Shown piece after piece: positions 28,070 to 37,428 of a stretch of DNA of 64,000 nt. The position numbers and the translations under genes were made by a program. How positions within the stretch are numbered: the stretch's first letter is position 1; each line of letters starts with the position of its first letter. Origin of the DNA: Sulfitobacter sp. F26204 (GTDB taxonomy: Bacteria; Pseudomonadota; Alphaproteobacteria; Rhodobacterales; Rhodobacteraceae); contig NZ_JAPMLQ010000005.1 of the NCBI RefSeq assembly GCF_026410305.1, positions 1-64,000 on the forward strand. The letters are read 5' to 3'. A model generated the notes under the pieces. That model saw only the letters and a list, made by a program, of their open reading frames with translations, ran no database searches and had not been told where the DNA came from.

Positions 28070-29412
28070 TGGCATACAAACATATAGCAACCGTATTCAT
28101 GCTGGGGCTTCTCACCCTTGCGCCGCTGCGGTCACAGGCCCAGCAAGCGTCGAGCCCCCCTGACACCTTTGCCTCGGAGAATGCCATTCTCGACACGTCA
28201 ATTCCTTTTGCCATTGGTGCCCGCGAAGCGCGGCAGGAATTGCGCGGTGCCTTTGGGTGGGCAACCTTCCAAGAAGGGCTGGTGGAGGGTGTCTATTTCC
28301 GGTTCGACCCAGACGGCTATGCCCGGTTTGCCCCGACGCCGCGACTGGATGAAGACGTGTTTGAAGTAATCTGCCGTCCGCGCACCCTGTCATGCATGGG
28401 AAGAAAGCAAGAGCTTTCTATGTTTCTCAATACCCGAGGGCAATTGGAACTGCGCATTGAGGGCACTCAGCCGGGAGATCAGTTTTTCATGGCTGAAGGA
28501 TTGAACGAAATCCAGCTGCCCAACAGAATCTTGCAACCATTGGAAGACGGTCTGGAAACGCTTCTTGGCTCAGGCGGAGAATTGATCATGCGCCGCAACG
28601 AAGCCGAAGCAGCGCGTATTTCACTGGAAGGGTTCGGCGCGGTGGTCGCCTATCTGCGCTGGATCGTGGCGCGTCAGGATTACACCGTCCTGCCCCGTGG
28701 CTGGCCGGTGCCGGGTGCAGTCAGCAATGGTTCCGCCAACCTGACCCAGACCCCGGCCTGGCTCTCCCCTATGCCGCAGCCTATGGTCCCACAGGCAACG
28801 CAGACAACTGCCGATCCGGAATTGAATCGCGTCCGTGATGAGTTGAGCATGCTGCGCACGTTGTTGGCGCAAAGAGCACTTGGACCGGAAACCTCTTCGA
28901 CGCAGGCCGGATCAGATAGTCGTCAGATGCCCGCCCCAATACCCGCTTATCCTGACACGACACAACGTATGGATGACATTCAAAGCGCGATTGGCAATCT
29001 TGAACGACAACTGGCCCAAGCACGCACACACCCCGGACAGCCCGCACCAGTTTATGGAGGTCCCGGGCTAGATACCTCGCCGAGACCAGACAATCTACCG
29101 GCAGAGGAGCAGCACACGACCACGGCAAATGGTAACGATATCGCGCGTCGGTTGGCCTATCTGATTTCGGAAATCGGGCTTGATCCGCGTGCTGCTGTCA
29201 TGGTGCTGCAGCTCAGGGAAGGAAAATCAACCCAGGTTGGCGATCTCGCCACATCTGATCAGGTGGTGAGCGACATCATGGGTGAACTGCGCCAAACAAC
29301 GCGCGACGTCGGCGTGGGAAACGGGGAAGCTCCCCAGGTCACAACGACAGACTATATGATCCTGTCGGATTATTTTTGTGCCATCATGAAGGAAAAAGCA
29401 TTCTGCCCATAA
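28069..29412 (+). CDS. Secreted protein with Cys-x6-Cys domain and coiled-coil linker, unknown function
   Basis: A 447-residue protein with a signal peptide (residues 1-24). Residues about 45-205 form a domain containing CRPRTLSC (Cys102, Cys109) and FGAVVAYLRWIV. That domain is shared, with the same Cys spacing, with the next gene's product. The middle is Pro/Gln-rich with two short heptad stretches (RVRDELSMLRTLLAQ, MDDIQSAIGNLERQLAQ). A small C-terminal helical domain follows (about 360-447, ending in a Cys pair YFCAIMKEKAFCP). I do not recognise a family. It is co-transcribed with the DUF3131 gene and is presumably a periplasmic partner of polysaccharide handling. Confidence 0.75.
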   Translation: MAYKHIATVFMLGLLTLAPLRSQAQQASSPPDTFASENAILDTSIPFAIGAREARQELRGAFGWATFQEGLVEGVYFRFDPDGYARFAPTPRLDEDVFEVICRPRTLSCMGRKQELSMFLNTRGQLELRIEGTQPGDQFFMAEGLNEIQLPNRILQPLEDGLETLLGSGGELIMRRNEAEAARISLEGFGAVVAYLRWIVARQDYTVLPRGWPVPGAVSNGSANLTQTPAWLSPMPQPMVPQATQTTADPELNRVRDELSMLRTLLAQRALGPETSSTQAGSDSRQMPAPIPAYPDTTQRMDDIQSAIGNLERQLAQARTHPGQPAPVYGGPGLDTSPRPDNLPAEEQHTTTANGNDIARRLAYLISEIGLDPRAAVMVLQLREGKSTQVGDLATSDQVVSDIMGELRQTTRDVGVGNGEAPQVTTTDYMILSDYFCAIMKEKAFCP

Positions 29413-29483
29413 TTCACGATGCTTGACTCCTAAATTTTTCGCTATTTGCCCAATGCTTGACGTATTCTGGCGGCTTTTGGGTC

Positions 29484-30194
29484 ATGGTTCTGCGCCATCT
29501 GAAAGGCATGACCCGTACTCTGTGCCCTTTGATTGCTGCCTGCTTTTGCTTGATCTTGATTGGATTGGCGATGGAACTCCCGCGCGCAACACATGCCGAA
29601 ATCGGAAACGACATCAGCGCTTCTGGAAGTGCAATGTTTTATAATGTGACATCGCAGGGGCGGCTGCCTGTATGGTCAGTGACCTGCCGCGTGCCGTTGC
29701 GAGGATGTATTGCGCGCGCCAATGGGGCAGTGCTGCATCTGGATGCCACAGGCGCGCCTTGGCTTCTGGTCGCGCGATCCATCCAGGGCAGCTTGTGGAT
29801 CCAACATCAAAACCTGCGCCGCAACGCGGATGAAATCACCTCGCGCCCGCTCAGCGATTTCGCCATCGGCGAATTGTCCCGTCCCGGTGCCGCGCTGCTT
29901 GCCGAAGAACCCGGCTTGCCCTCCATCCGCATTGCAACCACGGGAATAGATCATGTCGTCAGATATTTGCACTGGGTGGAAAGCGAAACAGCAAGAGTAC
30001 TGCGCGATGCACGGTTATGGCCGGACAAAGGCACGTTGGAATTGAATGAAACAGAGGCCGCAGTACTGGATCGCTATCTGCAACGTGAGCTGATAGAGAC
30101 CGCATCACCGCAATATCTGGTTCCTTCGACAAAACCCCAAATTGAATTTTCCATTCGCGGCCAGGGCGGACATTCCTTAACCCCCGACTCCTGA
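29484..30194 (+). CDS. Secreted single-domain protein with Cys-x6-Cys motif, unknown function
   Basis: About 236 residues with an N-terminal hydrophobic export signal (about residues 13-38). The mature part aligns with the first domain of the preceding protein: CRVPLRGC (Cys68, Cys75), a FAIGELSRPGAALL segment and IDHVVRYLHWVESE. The start could be TTG 29457, ATG 29484 or ATG 29508; none has an ideal ribosome site. It lies 71 nt after the previous gene in the same direction. The duplication suggests two interacting or alternative periplasmic subunits. Function unknown. Confidence 0.65.
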   Translation: MVLRHLKGMTRTLCPLIAACFCLILIGLAMELPRATHAEIGNDISASGSAMFYNVTSQGRLPVWSVTCRVPLRGCIARANGAVLHLDATGAPWLLVARSIQGSLWIQHQNLRRNADEITSRPLSDFAIGELSRPGAALLAEEPGLPSIRIATTGIDHVVRYLHWVESETARVLRDARLWPDKGTLELNETEAAVLDRYLQRELIETASPQYLVPSTKPQIEFSIRGQGGHSLTPDS

Positions 30195-30212
30195 AAGTAC
30201 CAACCAGGTGGC

Positions 30213-31430
30213 CTAGTTTTTCCGGTTGCGCCGCAACAACCGCAACTTCAAACGTGATAACGTATCTGGATCTGCAATGCCGGACATGATCAAGCCTTCG
30301 TCAGACTGGAATTTCAACAGAGCTGCTCGGCTTGTGCTATCCCACCCTGTGCCCGAGACATTGCCGAGATAACCTAGCAAAACCAAACCCAGTTTGGTTG
30401 CCCGAAGCGGATCTGGCACCCTGCCCTGGACCGGCGACGGTGTTAAGGCGGTCAGCGGTGCAACCTTTTTGGCTGGAGAAGAAACCGGTACCGGAACAGC
30501 GGCGGAGCGACTCTTGGAAGCGGGTTTCAAGGGCGTCTGCTTGTTTACGGAAGGTTTGACGGATTGCACTCTCTGCACTTTCGGCGTGGCCATTTTTATG
30601 TGTTTTTGGGCAGCCTCAAATGTTTCAGTATCTGACGCAGGCTGTTCGCCGGCGCCACTATAGGGCCCCTGCAAACACCTGGTATAGGGAACGCCCGAAT
30701 GCCTGCCCAAGAGTTCAATCACCCCGAGTTCGATCAGATTGCGGGCAGCCTGTGCTTCGCTTTCAACTCTTTTGATGCGCAACGTTATCCCGGCTTTTGA
30801 GGCATTGATTGTGCCTTCAGAGCCGGTGCCCCAGTCACGCCCCACTACAACCATGGAATTGGCCACCGATGCGCCCGGCACAACCTGCCGGCTGGGATAG
30901 CGCACCAGATGCAGATCCACCGAAACGATCGATAACCGCCGCGCCGCATCGAACAGGCTGGTTTTGCCGCGATTTGGGAGCACTTCGATATCCACTTCAT
31001 TTGTGTGAACATTGCGGTCAACCTGACTGATCGAGCCTCGGATATAGTAGCTGGGCTTGGGTTCTTTCTTGCGGTCCGATTTGGCAATCAGGAAATCGAT
31101 CGCGCCATCCTTGCGAGCCAGCGCTTGATCCAGGAAAACATATGCACCGCTTCGGCGATTCATCTGGCTGATCGCGTGGATCAACATATCATTCCCACCA
31201 ATCGGCAACTTATATGTCATGTCAGGAATGGCATTCGAAGACAAAATGACCTTGGGCCGCCTCGCCACGTCAAAGAGACCATCCATACAGATCAGCGCCT
31301 CGGTGAAAGATGTAATATTACGGATCGGCAAAGCATCCGGTTGGGCAGCATCCCGTGCCGTCCGGCTCAAGTCGGTCCCGCAACCCACAAGAGCGAGAAC
31401 AAAACCGAAAGAGACAATGACCGCCTTCAC
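30213..31430 (-). CDS. CsgG-like outer-membrane lipoprotein with peptidoglycan-binding-like C-terminus
   Basis: A 405-residue lipoprotein. Signal peptide and lipobox LVGC place the acylated Cys at residue 17. Residues about 30-275 resemble the CsgG/HfaB family: YYIRGSISQVDRNVHTNEVDIE, then VDLHLVRYPSRQVVPGASVANSM and a helical end AARNLIELGVIELLGRHSG. A Pro/Lys/Ser linker (about 300-350) leads to a PG_binding_1-like domain (LGYLGNVSGTGWDSTSRAALLKFQ). The GTG start at 31430 forms a 4-nt GTGA overlap with the DUF3131 stop. CsgG proteins form outer-membrane secretion pores, so this may be the exit channel or anchor of the polysaccharide system (inference). Confidence 0.68.
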   Translation of the reverse strand: MKAVIVSFGFVLALVGCGTDLSRTARDAAQPDALPIRNITSFTEALICMDGLFDVARRPKVILSSNAIPDMTYKLPIGGNDMLIHAISQMNRRSGAYVFLDQALARKDGAIDFLIAKSDRKKEPKPSYYIRGSISQVDRNVHTNEVDIEVLPNRGKTSLFDAARRLSIVSVDLHLVRYPSRQVVPGASVANSMVVVGRDWGTGSEGTINASKAGITLRIKRVESEAQAARNLIELGVIELLGRHSGVPYTRCLQGPYSGAGEQPASDTETFEAAQKHIKMATPKVQRVQSVKPSVNKQTPLKPASKSRSAAVPVPVSSPAKKVAPLTALTPSPVQGRVPDPLRATKLGLVLLGYLGNVSGTGWDSTSRAALLKFQSDEGLIMSGIADPDTLSRLKLRLLRRNRKN

Positions 31431-32746
31431 AACAATGGCCCCTGAGCGATGTAGTGGATCGCTTCCAGAATGACCGCGTTGGTGTTCAAGGTCCGGATGT
31501 CGTTGGCCGTATCGGTCGCCGTGTACCAGCCAGCGGACCATCCGGCCTCCGTATCTCCAAGTTGGGGTACCAGTTTTCCGCGCAGATCGGTTGTATACTC
31601 AGTACCATAGAGCGCATTCCACGCAAAAACGGCTTTGAGGCTGACCGTGCGCAAATCCTCATGATGTTCGCCATCTTCGGTCAGTACGGCCCAGGGACGA
31701 CCATCGCTGTAAACGGTATTATATAGAAAGCTGGGAGATCGATTGATATGGTCCTCTGACACCATGGTCGGCTGTCCGGTTTCATGAAACCGGGCTTCCT
31801 GCGCAAGGTAAACCCTGGCCGCCAGATGCTGTCCTTCGCTGTTTAACCCCATCTCGAGACCCTGGAGCATATATGGTTCGCTCAAGGTGGGGGAAATCGC
31901 CCCAAAACTGGTGCGACGGCGCAGGTCCACCGGCACGTCCACTCCCGACAGCGCTTCCCAGCGCACAGCGCGTGCTGCCGAAATCGCTTGCGTGACGTCC
32001 AGACCCCACAGTGCCATACCGCGTGCGGCATATTGTTCATATCCAATCCGGCCTTCCTGCAACAGGTCGATTTCGTTACCGACACGCAAAGCGCCCATCA
32101 GCTCCCCGCCTTCGCTGAGCGCCGCCAGATCCCATTCCTTCAGAAGCTCGCGCAGCGGAAGGCGCAGAGAGGGCACATGGCTTTCCAGCACACGAAACGC
32201 GATCAACAAGCGTCCAAGGTCGATGGCGGACCACCCTATTCCTGCAGGAGCGGGAGAGTTATCGTAATCCACCATTGCCAGGGAACGGGTGTCATAGGCC
32301 TTGTTGGGTAGTTTGCCATCAAACAAAGGCAGCGCGGCCATGCTCGTCAAAAATTGATCCGCCCGCCTGTCAAATTCCTCCTGGTCGATCACACCCAGAT
32401 TGTAGGCGGAAACCAGCCCCAACAGATAGGATCCCTGATCCCAGAGCGTTGTTGAAGGGAACCCTGCAACAGAGGTGACAAGTCCCGTATCAGGGTCGGT
32501 GTTTTCCGCAATATATCGCCATGCCATCCGTGCCGCATCCATATCCATGGCGGAAACCGCACGGGGAGAAAGCGGAGACAATTCCGGCGCGGCAGAAAGG
32601 TTGATCATCCCGCTGCCTGAACGACGTGCAAATTGGGCAAGGCCATCTCCGGACACAGCAAGCGCTGCCGCCAGGATCAAGCCAATCAGAAACATCAAAC
32701 TGCCGCGATGGGCCTTAAGTGAGGTTTGGAGTAGGGCCATGAACAT
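31427..32746 (-). CDS. DUF3131 domain protein, second copy
   Basis: A 439-residue paralogue of the 26378-28069 product, lacking the long linker. A membrane anchor or uncleaved signal (about residues 17-38) precedes the DUF3131 domain. Shared blocks are FPSTTLWDQGSYLLGLVSAYNL, FDGKLPNKAYDTRSL, GWSAIDLGRLLIAFRVLE, GRIGYEQYAARGMALWGL and SFLYNTVYSDGRPWAVL. An AGAGGA ribosome site precedes ATG 32746; the gene overlaps the glycosyltransferase by 32 nt. Keeping two diverged copies in oppositely oriented operons of one locus suggests two distinct processing steps or a heteromeric complex (inference). Confidence 0.82.
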   Translation of the reverse strand: MFMALLQTSLKAHRGSLMFLIGLILAAALAVSGDGLAQFARRSGSGMINLSAAPELSPLSPRAVSAMDMDAARMAWRYIAENTDPDTGLVTSVAGFPSTTLWDQGSYLLGLVSAYNLGVIDQEEFDRRADQFLTSMAALPLFDGKLPNKAYDTRSLAMVDYDNSPAPAGIGWSAIDLGRLLIAFRVLESHVPSLRLPLRELLKEWDLAALSEGGELMGALRVGNEIDLLQEGRIGYEQYAARGMALWGLDVTQAISAARAVRWEALSGVDVPVDLRRRTSFGAISPTLSEPYMLQGLEMGLNSEGQHLAARVYLAQEARFHETGQPTMVSEDHINRSPSFLYNTVYSDGRPWAVLTEDGEHHEDLRTVSLKAVFAWNALYGTEYTTDLRGKLVPQLGDTEAGWSAGWYTATDTANDIRTLNTNAVILEAIHYIAQGPLL

Positions 32747-34649
32747 CTATGTCCTCTGCTAGGGAAGAAGGAAAGGAAGGCACCTCTGGCTCTTGGTCAG
32801 GATGCCAAAACGCCGCCAACCCGATCCTACCCAGAGCCAGAGCGTTCCAACCCAGCCAGAACAAGTTGACTGCAATCAGGGGAAGACCGTAGTCAGGGTT
32901 TTCGAGCCAGAATTGGACAAAAGCGTAAATGGCGGCCAATGACATCAACCCAACAAGAAACAAATTGGGAGCAACGCGACGCAACATCAATGAAACCATC
33001 GGAGTTTTAGGCGTCGTCGGAAATTGGGGATGGCGTCCACGCAGCACCGAGGCAAAAGCCCGCAATTGCAGCGGCAAGGCAGTGATCGACCCAATCTGTC
33101 CTTGATGTGGGTTGTATCCCTTGCAGGTTACGGCCATCGCCATTTCATTAAATATCAGAACCGGCAATAGGTGCCTGAAAAATTCAGCAGAATATGCAGA
33201 GACCGGTGTCCATCCGGTAAATAGCACCAGCACTGGCGCCAGCATCAAGACCGGCACCCAAAGCATGCTGAGATAGGACCAAAAGGTCGCGGCATAATGC
33301 AGACGGTGCCGCCATCCCAAGCCACGCCCCAAAGCGGTCCAGATCGGGTTGGCCCGCAACATGATGTCCAAAGTGCCCCCAGCATATTTCAAACGCTGGG
33401 TGGCCCAGGCCTCCATAGACCAGGGGGACAACATCCGGCTTTCGACCTGAGGATGATAAACCGATTTCCACCCAGCCGTCCGGTCGCTGTGTAGCAGGAT
33501 CGAGGTCATCAAATCCTCGGATACATGATACCGAAACGGTTGTAACTCCACCGCGGGCAACAGCAGCCCCGGCGTATCCTCAGTGGCGGGCAGGAAAGAT
33601 GATTTGCGCCCCTTAAGTCGATCAATGCTCTGGCGTGACAAACGACACAGGGCAAATTTTAAGCGTAGGTACCAGGACAATCGCCAACGTCGTTGCAATT
33701 TTTCCAAATCCACACCTTGACGGGATAGAGCTGATCGAAACAACGCCTCGGTGCGGTGAATGGATCCGGCTCCGCAACAAAATGAGGCACCGTTCCGATT
33801 GCGCCGGCGTTGGATGACATCAAAAAACAAAACAGGGTCCGATAAAAACGGATCCACGCCAATTTTGTCGCGCCCGGTCAGCCATCGCATGCCATAGCCA
33901 AGTGCAGCAGCCCCTCGCGATCCAAAAAACGGGGCCAGGGCTGCCTGCCAGGAACGCCCCATCGGAATATCATAAAACCAGTGCGGGGTTTGGACCCACG
34001 CCACCCTGGGATCACGAAAATACCCAAGGGTATGTTCCAGAAAACCGGGAAAAACCCGGGTATCCGCATCACAGATGACCAGGAAATCACACCGCGACCG
34101 GAATAACGCCTGACGCAAATTGCCAGCCTTGAACCCACGGTTCCCGTCACGCCGCGCATAAAGTATGCCGGTGCGTCGCGCCAATTCAGCCATTTCCGAT
34201 CGATCGCCATCATCGCAAAGCCAGATTTCAAGTTGCACATTCTCGGGGATTTCAAGGGCACGCAATGCCGCAATCGAGGGGGCCAGAATATCCTCGGTTT
34301 CATCAAAACTGGTCAGGAACACATCGACCTTGATCGGCCCCTCACCGTATAGTCCAGCTTCCGCCCGCGTGAGCGGCGGCGGCTTTTGCGGTGTATCATC
34401 TTCTCGCCAAATATCATGGAAAAACAATAGTGTACCCAGAAAACACAGGGTTTCAGCCAGGGCAACAACCACCGAAAACAACAGTGCGTCGGGATTAAGG
34501 GACGCGGTCCAGCGCCAATGCAGATAGTAAAGCGCAAAACTCACCGTCATACCCGCCAAAAACTGCCAAAGCATTTCGCGTTGCGCCGACATCGGAGATA
34601 TCTGCGGCACGGGGCGATTTTCGTATCGTTGGAAATAAGGTCGGGGCAT
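32715..34649 (-). CDS. Cellulose-synthase-like family 2 glycosyltransferase
   Basis: A 644-residue processive inner-membrane beta-glycosyltransferase. Membrane segments lie near residues 27-80. The catalytic domain follows with Asp146/147 (LCDDGD), the DAD motif at 194-196, FCCG at 290-293, an SED variant of the TED catalytic triad (377-379), and QRLKY at 418-422 in place of QxxRW. Several membrane helices lie at 440-620. No C-terminal PilZ domain is present, unlike BcsA, so control by cyclic di-GMP is not evident. The fold indicates synthesis and translocation of a beta-linked glycan; the sugar cannot be read. A GH16 enzyme nearby hints at a beta-1,3/1,4-glucan (inference). Confidence 0.87.
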   Translation of the reverse strand: MPRPYFQRYENRPVPQISPMSAQREMLWQFLAGMTVSFALYYLHWRWTASLNPDALLFSVVVALAETLCFLGTLLFFHDIWREDDTPQKPPPLTRAEAGLYGEGPIKVDVFLTSFDETEDILAPSIAALRALEIPENVQLEIWLCDDGDRSEMAELARRTGILYARRDGNRGFKAGNLRQALFRSRCDFLVICDADTRVFPGFLEHTLGYFRDPRVAWVQTPHWFYDIPMGRSWQAALAPFFGSRGAAALGYGMRWLTGRDKIGVDPFLSDPVLFFDVIQRRRNRNGASFCCGAGSIHRTEALFRSALSRQGVDLEKLQRRWRLSWYLRLKFALCRLSRQSIDRLKGRKSSFLPATEDTPGLLLPAVELQPFRYHVSEDLMTSILLHSDRTAGWKSVYHPQVESRMLSPWSMEAWATQRLKYAGGTLDIMLRANPIWTALGRGLGWRHRLHYAATFWSYLSMLWVPVLMLAPVLVLFTGWTPVSAYSAEFFRHLLPVLIFNEMAMAVTCKGYNPHQGQIGSITALPLQLRAFASVLRGRHPQFPTTPKTPMVSLMLRRVAPNLFLVGLMSLAAIYAFVQFWLENPDYGLPLIAVNLFWLGWNALALGRIGLAAFWHPDQEPEVPSFPSSLAEDIDVHGPTPNLT

Positions 34650-34759
34650 GATCCCTCCGGTTGTGGCAGGATTTTGATTAAGGGGTCGGCGTTAGATCCT
34701 CATGAATGAACTACCCTGGCCAAGGGCATGCATCCGGCCTCATGCAGTATCTCATTCGA

Positions 34760-36277
34760 TTAAGCTTCGTGACGCCGTGTCGACGGGGTCAATGCGGCAA
34801 CCGCTGGCAAATCCGCAGCAACGGGACCGACTTGACCAAGAACACCTTTTTCGACCGCACCACCGGTGGCAAAACGGTGATCCACCGCCCAATCTCCGGA
34901 CACGATCATGTGATCAACAAGGCCGCCCTGTTCCACTCGGGTATCCGCCCAGATGATACTGTTGCGGATCAAGGTTTTACCAGCTATCTGCGCACCTGCC
35001 CCGATCATGCAGGGGCCATCGATCCTTGCGCCCGCCTCGATCACGGCACCCTCCCCAATGTGGCAGGGTCCTGTGATCTGTGCCCGAGGGGATACTCTTG
35101 CCCCGGAGCCAATCCATAGACCGGGCCGTTTTTGCACACCGGTAGCAGTAACCGCCGGCCCCAACCCGCGCAGGGCATCGGAAACTGCTGCATAATAGGC
35201 CTGCGGATTACCCATATCAGCCCATTGAAACGGCGCATTAAACACCTGCAAACGGATGCCGTCCCGCAACAATGTAGGCAACAGATCGTTACCGATGTCC
35301 AACCCTTCAACTTCCCATTCAGGGCCGCGCAAAGCGCGCAGTACATCCGCACGGAAAATATAGATACCCGTACTGGCCAATGTCGACCGGGCCTCCCCGA
35401 GGCTTGGCTTTTCCTGAAACGCAGTAATCTGGCCGCCGCGATTTGCGACGATGATGCCGTATTGATTGACCTGCGATTTGTCGACCTCCTGCACCGCAAT
35501 GGTCACGCCGGCACTGGATTCGCGATGTTTCTTCAGCATCGCAACGAAATCAATGTCGGTCAGCGCATCCCCGCACATTACGACAGTATCATCACCAAAG
35601 GCGCTGTGATTGGCATTGAGCTGTGTCAAGGTCGACGCTGAGCCAAGCGGGTTGGCCTGCCATGCGCCATCGTTCCAACAACCCTCGTTGACAAACAGAA
35701 ACCGCTGGCTGTTTTGGTTCCTTTGAAAATATTCAGGGATTTGATAGCCCAGATGACCCGGATTCACGATCAGATCATGCAGGCCACAACGACCCAAATG
35801 AGCCGCCAGATGTGCCAACACAGGGCGGCCCAGTACCTCAAGCATTGGCTTGGGCACAGCATCGGACAATGGGGCCATGCGCGACCCTTTGCCCGCACTC
35901 AAAATCAACGCCTTCAATCCAGTCAGGTGTTGACGCCGAAATACCTCAACTTCGAGAGCCTGCTCCACCCGGTCAAACAAAGGCAAGGCCTGGGCGATGC
36001 CATTTGATGCCAGACAGGCCCGCGCCTTGGCATCCAGGCCGCAAAACCCCAAGGACAGCTCTGCCCCGAAGCAAGTGTAAAGCTCAACCACACCGGCAAG
36101 CCCACCATGGTTCCAGCGGGACAGTTTCGAAAGGTCAATCAAGACCGCCGCGCAGCCATTGTCCTGCAAACTCGAGCAGATTGGTTGCAGAGTGGCAAAG
36201 GTTCCCGCATCAAGCGCGCCGTCAGTAAGCCTGACAACAACGAGGGAAGAAGAGATTTTCTGGATCATGGAAAGCAT
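34760..36277 (-). CDS. STAS domain fused to nucleotidyltransferase and left-handed beta-helix (sugar-1-phosphate nucleotidyltransferase)
   Basis: A 505-residue three-part protein. Residues about 8-110 form a STAS (anti-sigma-antagonist-like) domain (VLIDLSKLSRWNHGGLAGVVELY). In the usual phospho-acceptor region the DSSG motif is NHGG, so phosphorylation there is unlikely. Residues about 120-370 are a nucleotidyltransferase (LSAGKGSRM at 126-134; VVMCGDALTDIDF; YGIIVANRGGQITAFQEKP). The C-terminus (about 385-490) has hexapeptide repeats (IGSGARVSPRAQITGPCHIGEG). It probably makes an NDP-sugar for the GT2. The STAS fusion is unusual. It overlaps the acyltransferase stop by 1 nt and lies 110 bp before the GT2 gene. 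Confidence 0.82.
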   Translation of the reverse strand: MLSMIQKISSSLVVVRLTDGALDAGTFATLQPICSSLQDNGCAAVLIDLSKLSRWNHGGLAGVVELYTCFGAELSLGFCGLDAKARACLASNGIAQALPLFDRVEQALEVEVFRRQHLTGLKALILSAGKGSRMAPLSDAVPKPMLEVLGRPVLAHLAAHLGRCGLHDLIVNPGHLGYQIPEYFQRNQNSQRFLFVNEGCWNDGAWQANPLGSASTLTQLNANHSAFGDDTVVMCGDALTDIDFVAMLKKHRESSAGVTIAVQEVDKSQVNQYGIIVANRGGQITAFQEKPSLGEARSTLASTGIYIFRADVLRALRGPEWEVEGLDIGNDLLPTLLRDGIRLQVFNAPFQWADMGNPQAYYAAVSDALRGLGPAVTATGVQKRPGLWIGSGARVSPRAQITGPCHIGEGAVIEAGARIDGPCMIGAGAQIAGKTLIRNSIIWADTRVEQGGLVDHMIVSGDWAVDHRFATGGAVEKGVLGQVGPVAADLPAVAALTPSTRRHEA

Positions 36278-37428
36278 CAGGACACCTTGGACTTACGTGG
36301 AAACGGAAACAGAGAGAAAAGGCGTGAAATTGAATCAGGCAGCGGGCCGAGACCTACTGTCCAAGCCAGCGCCGGCAGGCGGCGCAGCACAACAACCAGC
36401 AGTGACGTGCCAACAACTGCGACGCCAATCTTGAACAAGACCTGTGTTATCGGCAAAAATTCAGTGCCTACCAACGCAATTTCAGCCATATCAAGAAAGA
36501 TCGGATGGCACAGATAGATCCCAAAGGAATAGGGAGCCATGCGTGAGATCACAGCGGGCCAACCCCGGTCTGACAAGCACAAACACAGCATGAAAAGAAC
36601 AACCGGCATCAGGAAATCGGCCCAGAAACCAGGTACGAAACTGTGCGGCCAACGACCTGATGTCACGGTGATCCATGTCGCGGCGAGCTTGATCATGAAC
36701 AACAAAGCCCCGCCCCAGAGCAGCCCCGGCAAAAGAACCATACGGGTCTGCGGACGTACCTCGCGCCACAACATCACCATCCCCCCCGCGACCATTCCGT
36801 ACCCAACATATGTGAACACCTTTACCGCCCGGATCAGCCAGGGCAGAATCGGATCACCGTGAAAGGTGGACCAGATAAAGACGTCCAGTTCATGCTTGGC
36901 AGCCAAAGCGGCAATCACCAACAGGGCAAGTGCCGGCTGGCGCATGGCACTGCGATAGACCGGGAAAAACAGCAGCACACAAAAAAGCGTCGGGATGAAA
37001 TGCATATGATATTTTACCTCGCCCAGCAGCAGCCAGCGTGCCCAGGTGGCGGGATCCGTCAACCCCGACACAAGGGTCGGCAAGTAGCCAAAAGCGCTGG
37101 CTTTGATCAGGTTAAACAGCGCATAAAAGAGGGTCCAGAACGCAAAGGGCAGCAGCAGTCGGCGCGCCTGTTCGGCAATTACCTCGCCGTATGACCGTGG
37201 CCGCCGGTCAAGCCCCAGGAGCAACAGGAACAGTGCAATGATGATGAACAATTCCGTCCGCGCGATATAGATCACCGCACGCAGCAGCATAGGCGCGATG
37301 CGATCCTCGGGCGACCAGGCGATAAAAGGCTGTCCCGTGGCGTCAGCCGTGGCATGCAACCCGATCATCGACACCCCGGCGACAAGGCGCAGCGCATCCA
37401 GCCAAATCATGCGTTTTGATGAGGACAT
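36277..37428 (-). CDS. Acyltransferase family 3 membrane protein
   Basis: A 383-residue integral membrane protein of acyltransferase family 3 (OafA/ExoZ type) with about ten hydrophobic segments. The N-terminal WLDALRLVAGVSMIGLHATAD holds the conserved His of the family. It would transfer an acetyl or succinyl group to the polysaccharide on the inner membrane. It is the first gene of the leftward operon acyltransferase - nucleotidyltransferase - GT2 - DUF3131 - CsgG-like. The gap of about 140 bp to the divergent OmpA-like gene probably holds that operon's promoter. Confidence 0.83.
   Translation of the reverse strand: MSSSKRMIWLDALRLVAGVSMIGLHATADATGQPFIAWSPEDRIAPMLLRAVIYIARTELFIIIALFLLLLGLDRRPRSYGEVIAEQARRLLLPFAFWTLFYALFNLIKASAFGYLPTLVSGLTDPATWARWLLLGEVKYHMHFIPTLFCVLLFFPVYRSAMRQPALALLVIAALAAKHELDVFIWSTFHGDPILPWLIRAVKVFTYVGYGMVAGGMVMLWREVRPQTRMVLLPGLLWGGALLFMIKLAATWITVTSGRWPHSFVPGFWADFLMPVVLFMLCLCLSDRGWPAVISRMAPYSFGIYLCHPIFLDMAEIALVGTEFLPITQVLFKIGVAVVGTSLLVVVLRRLPALAWTVGLGPLPDSISRLFSLFPFPRKSKVS

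Noticed and set aside
32715-34649. BcsA cellulose synthase
   Set aside because: No PilZ domain, no BcsB/BcsC/BcsZ neighbours, and QRLKY/SED variants; called only cellulose-synthase-like.
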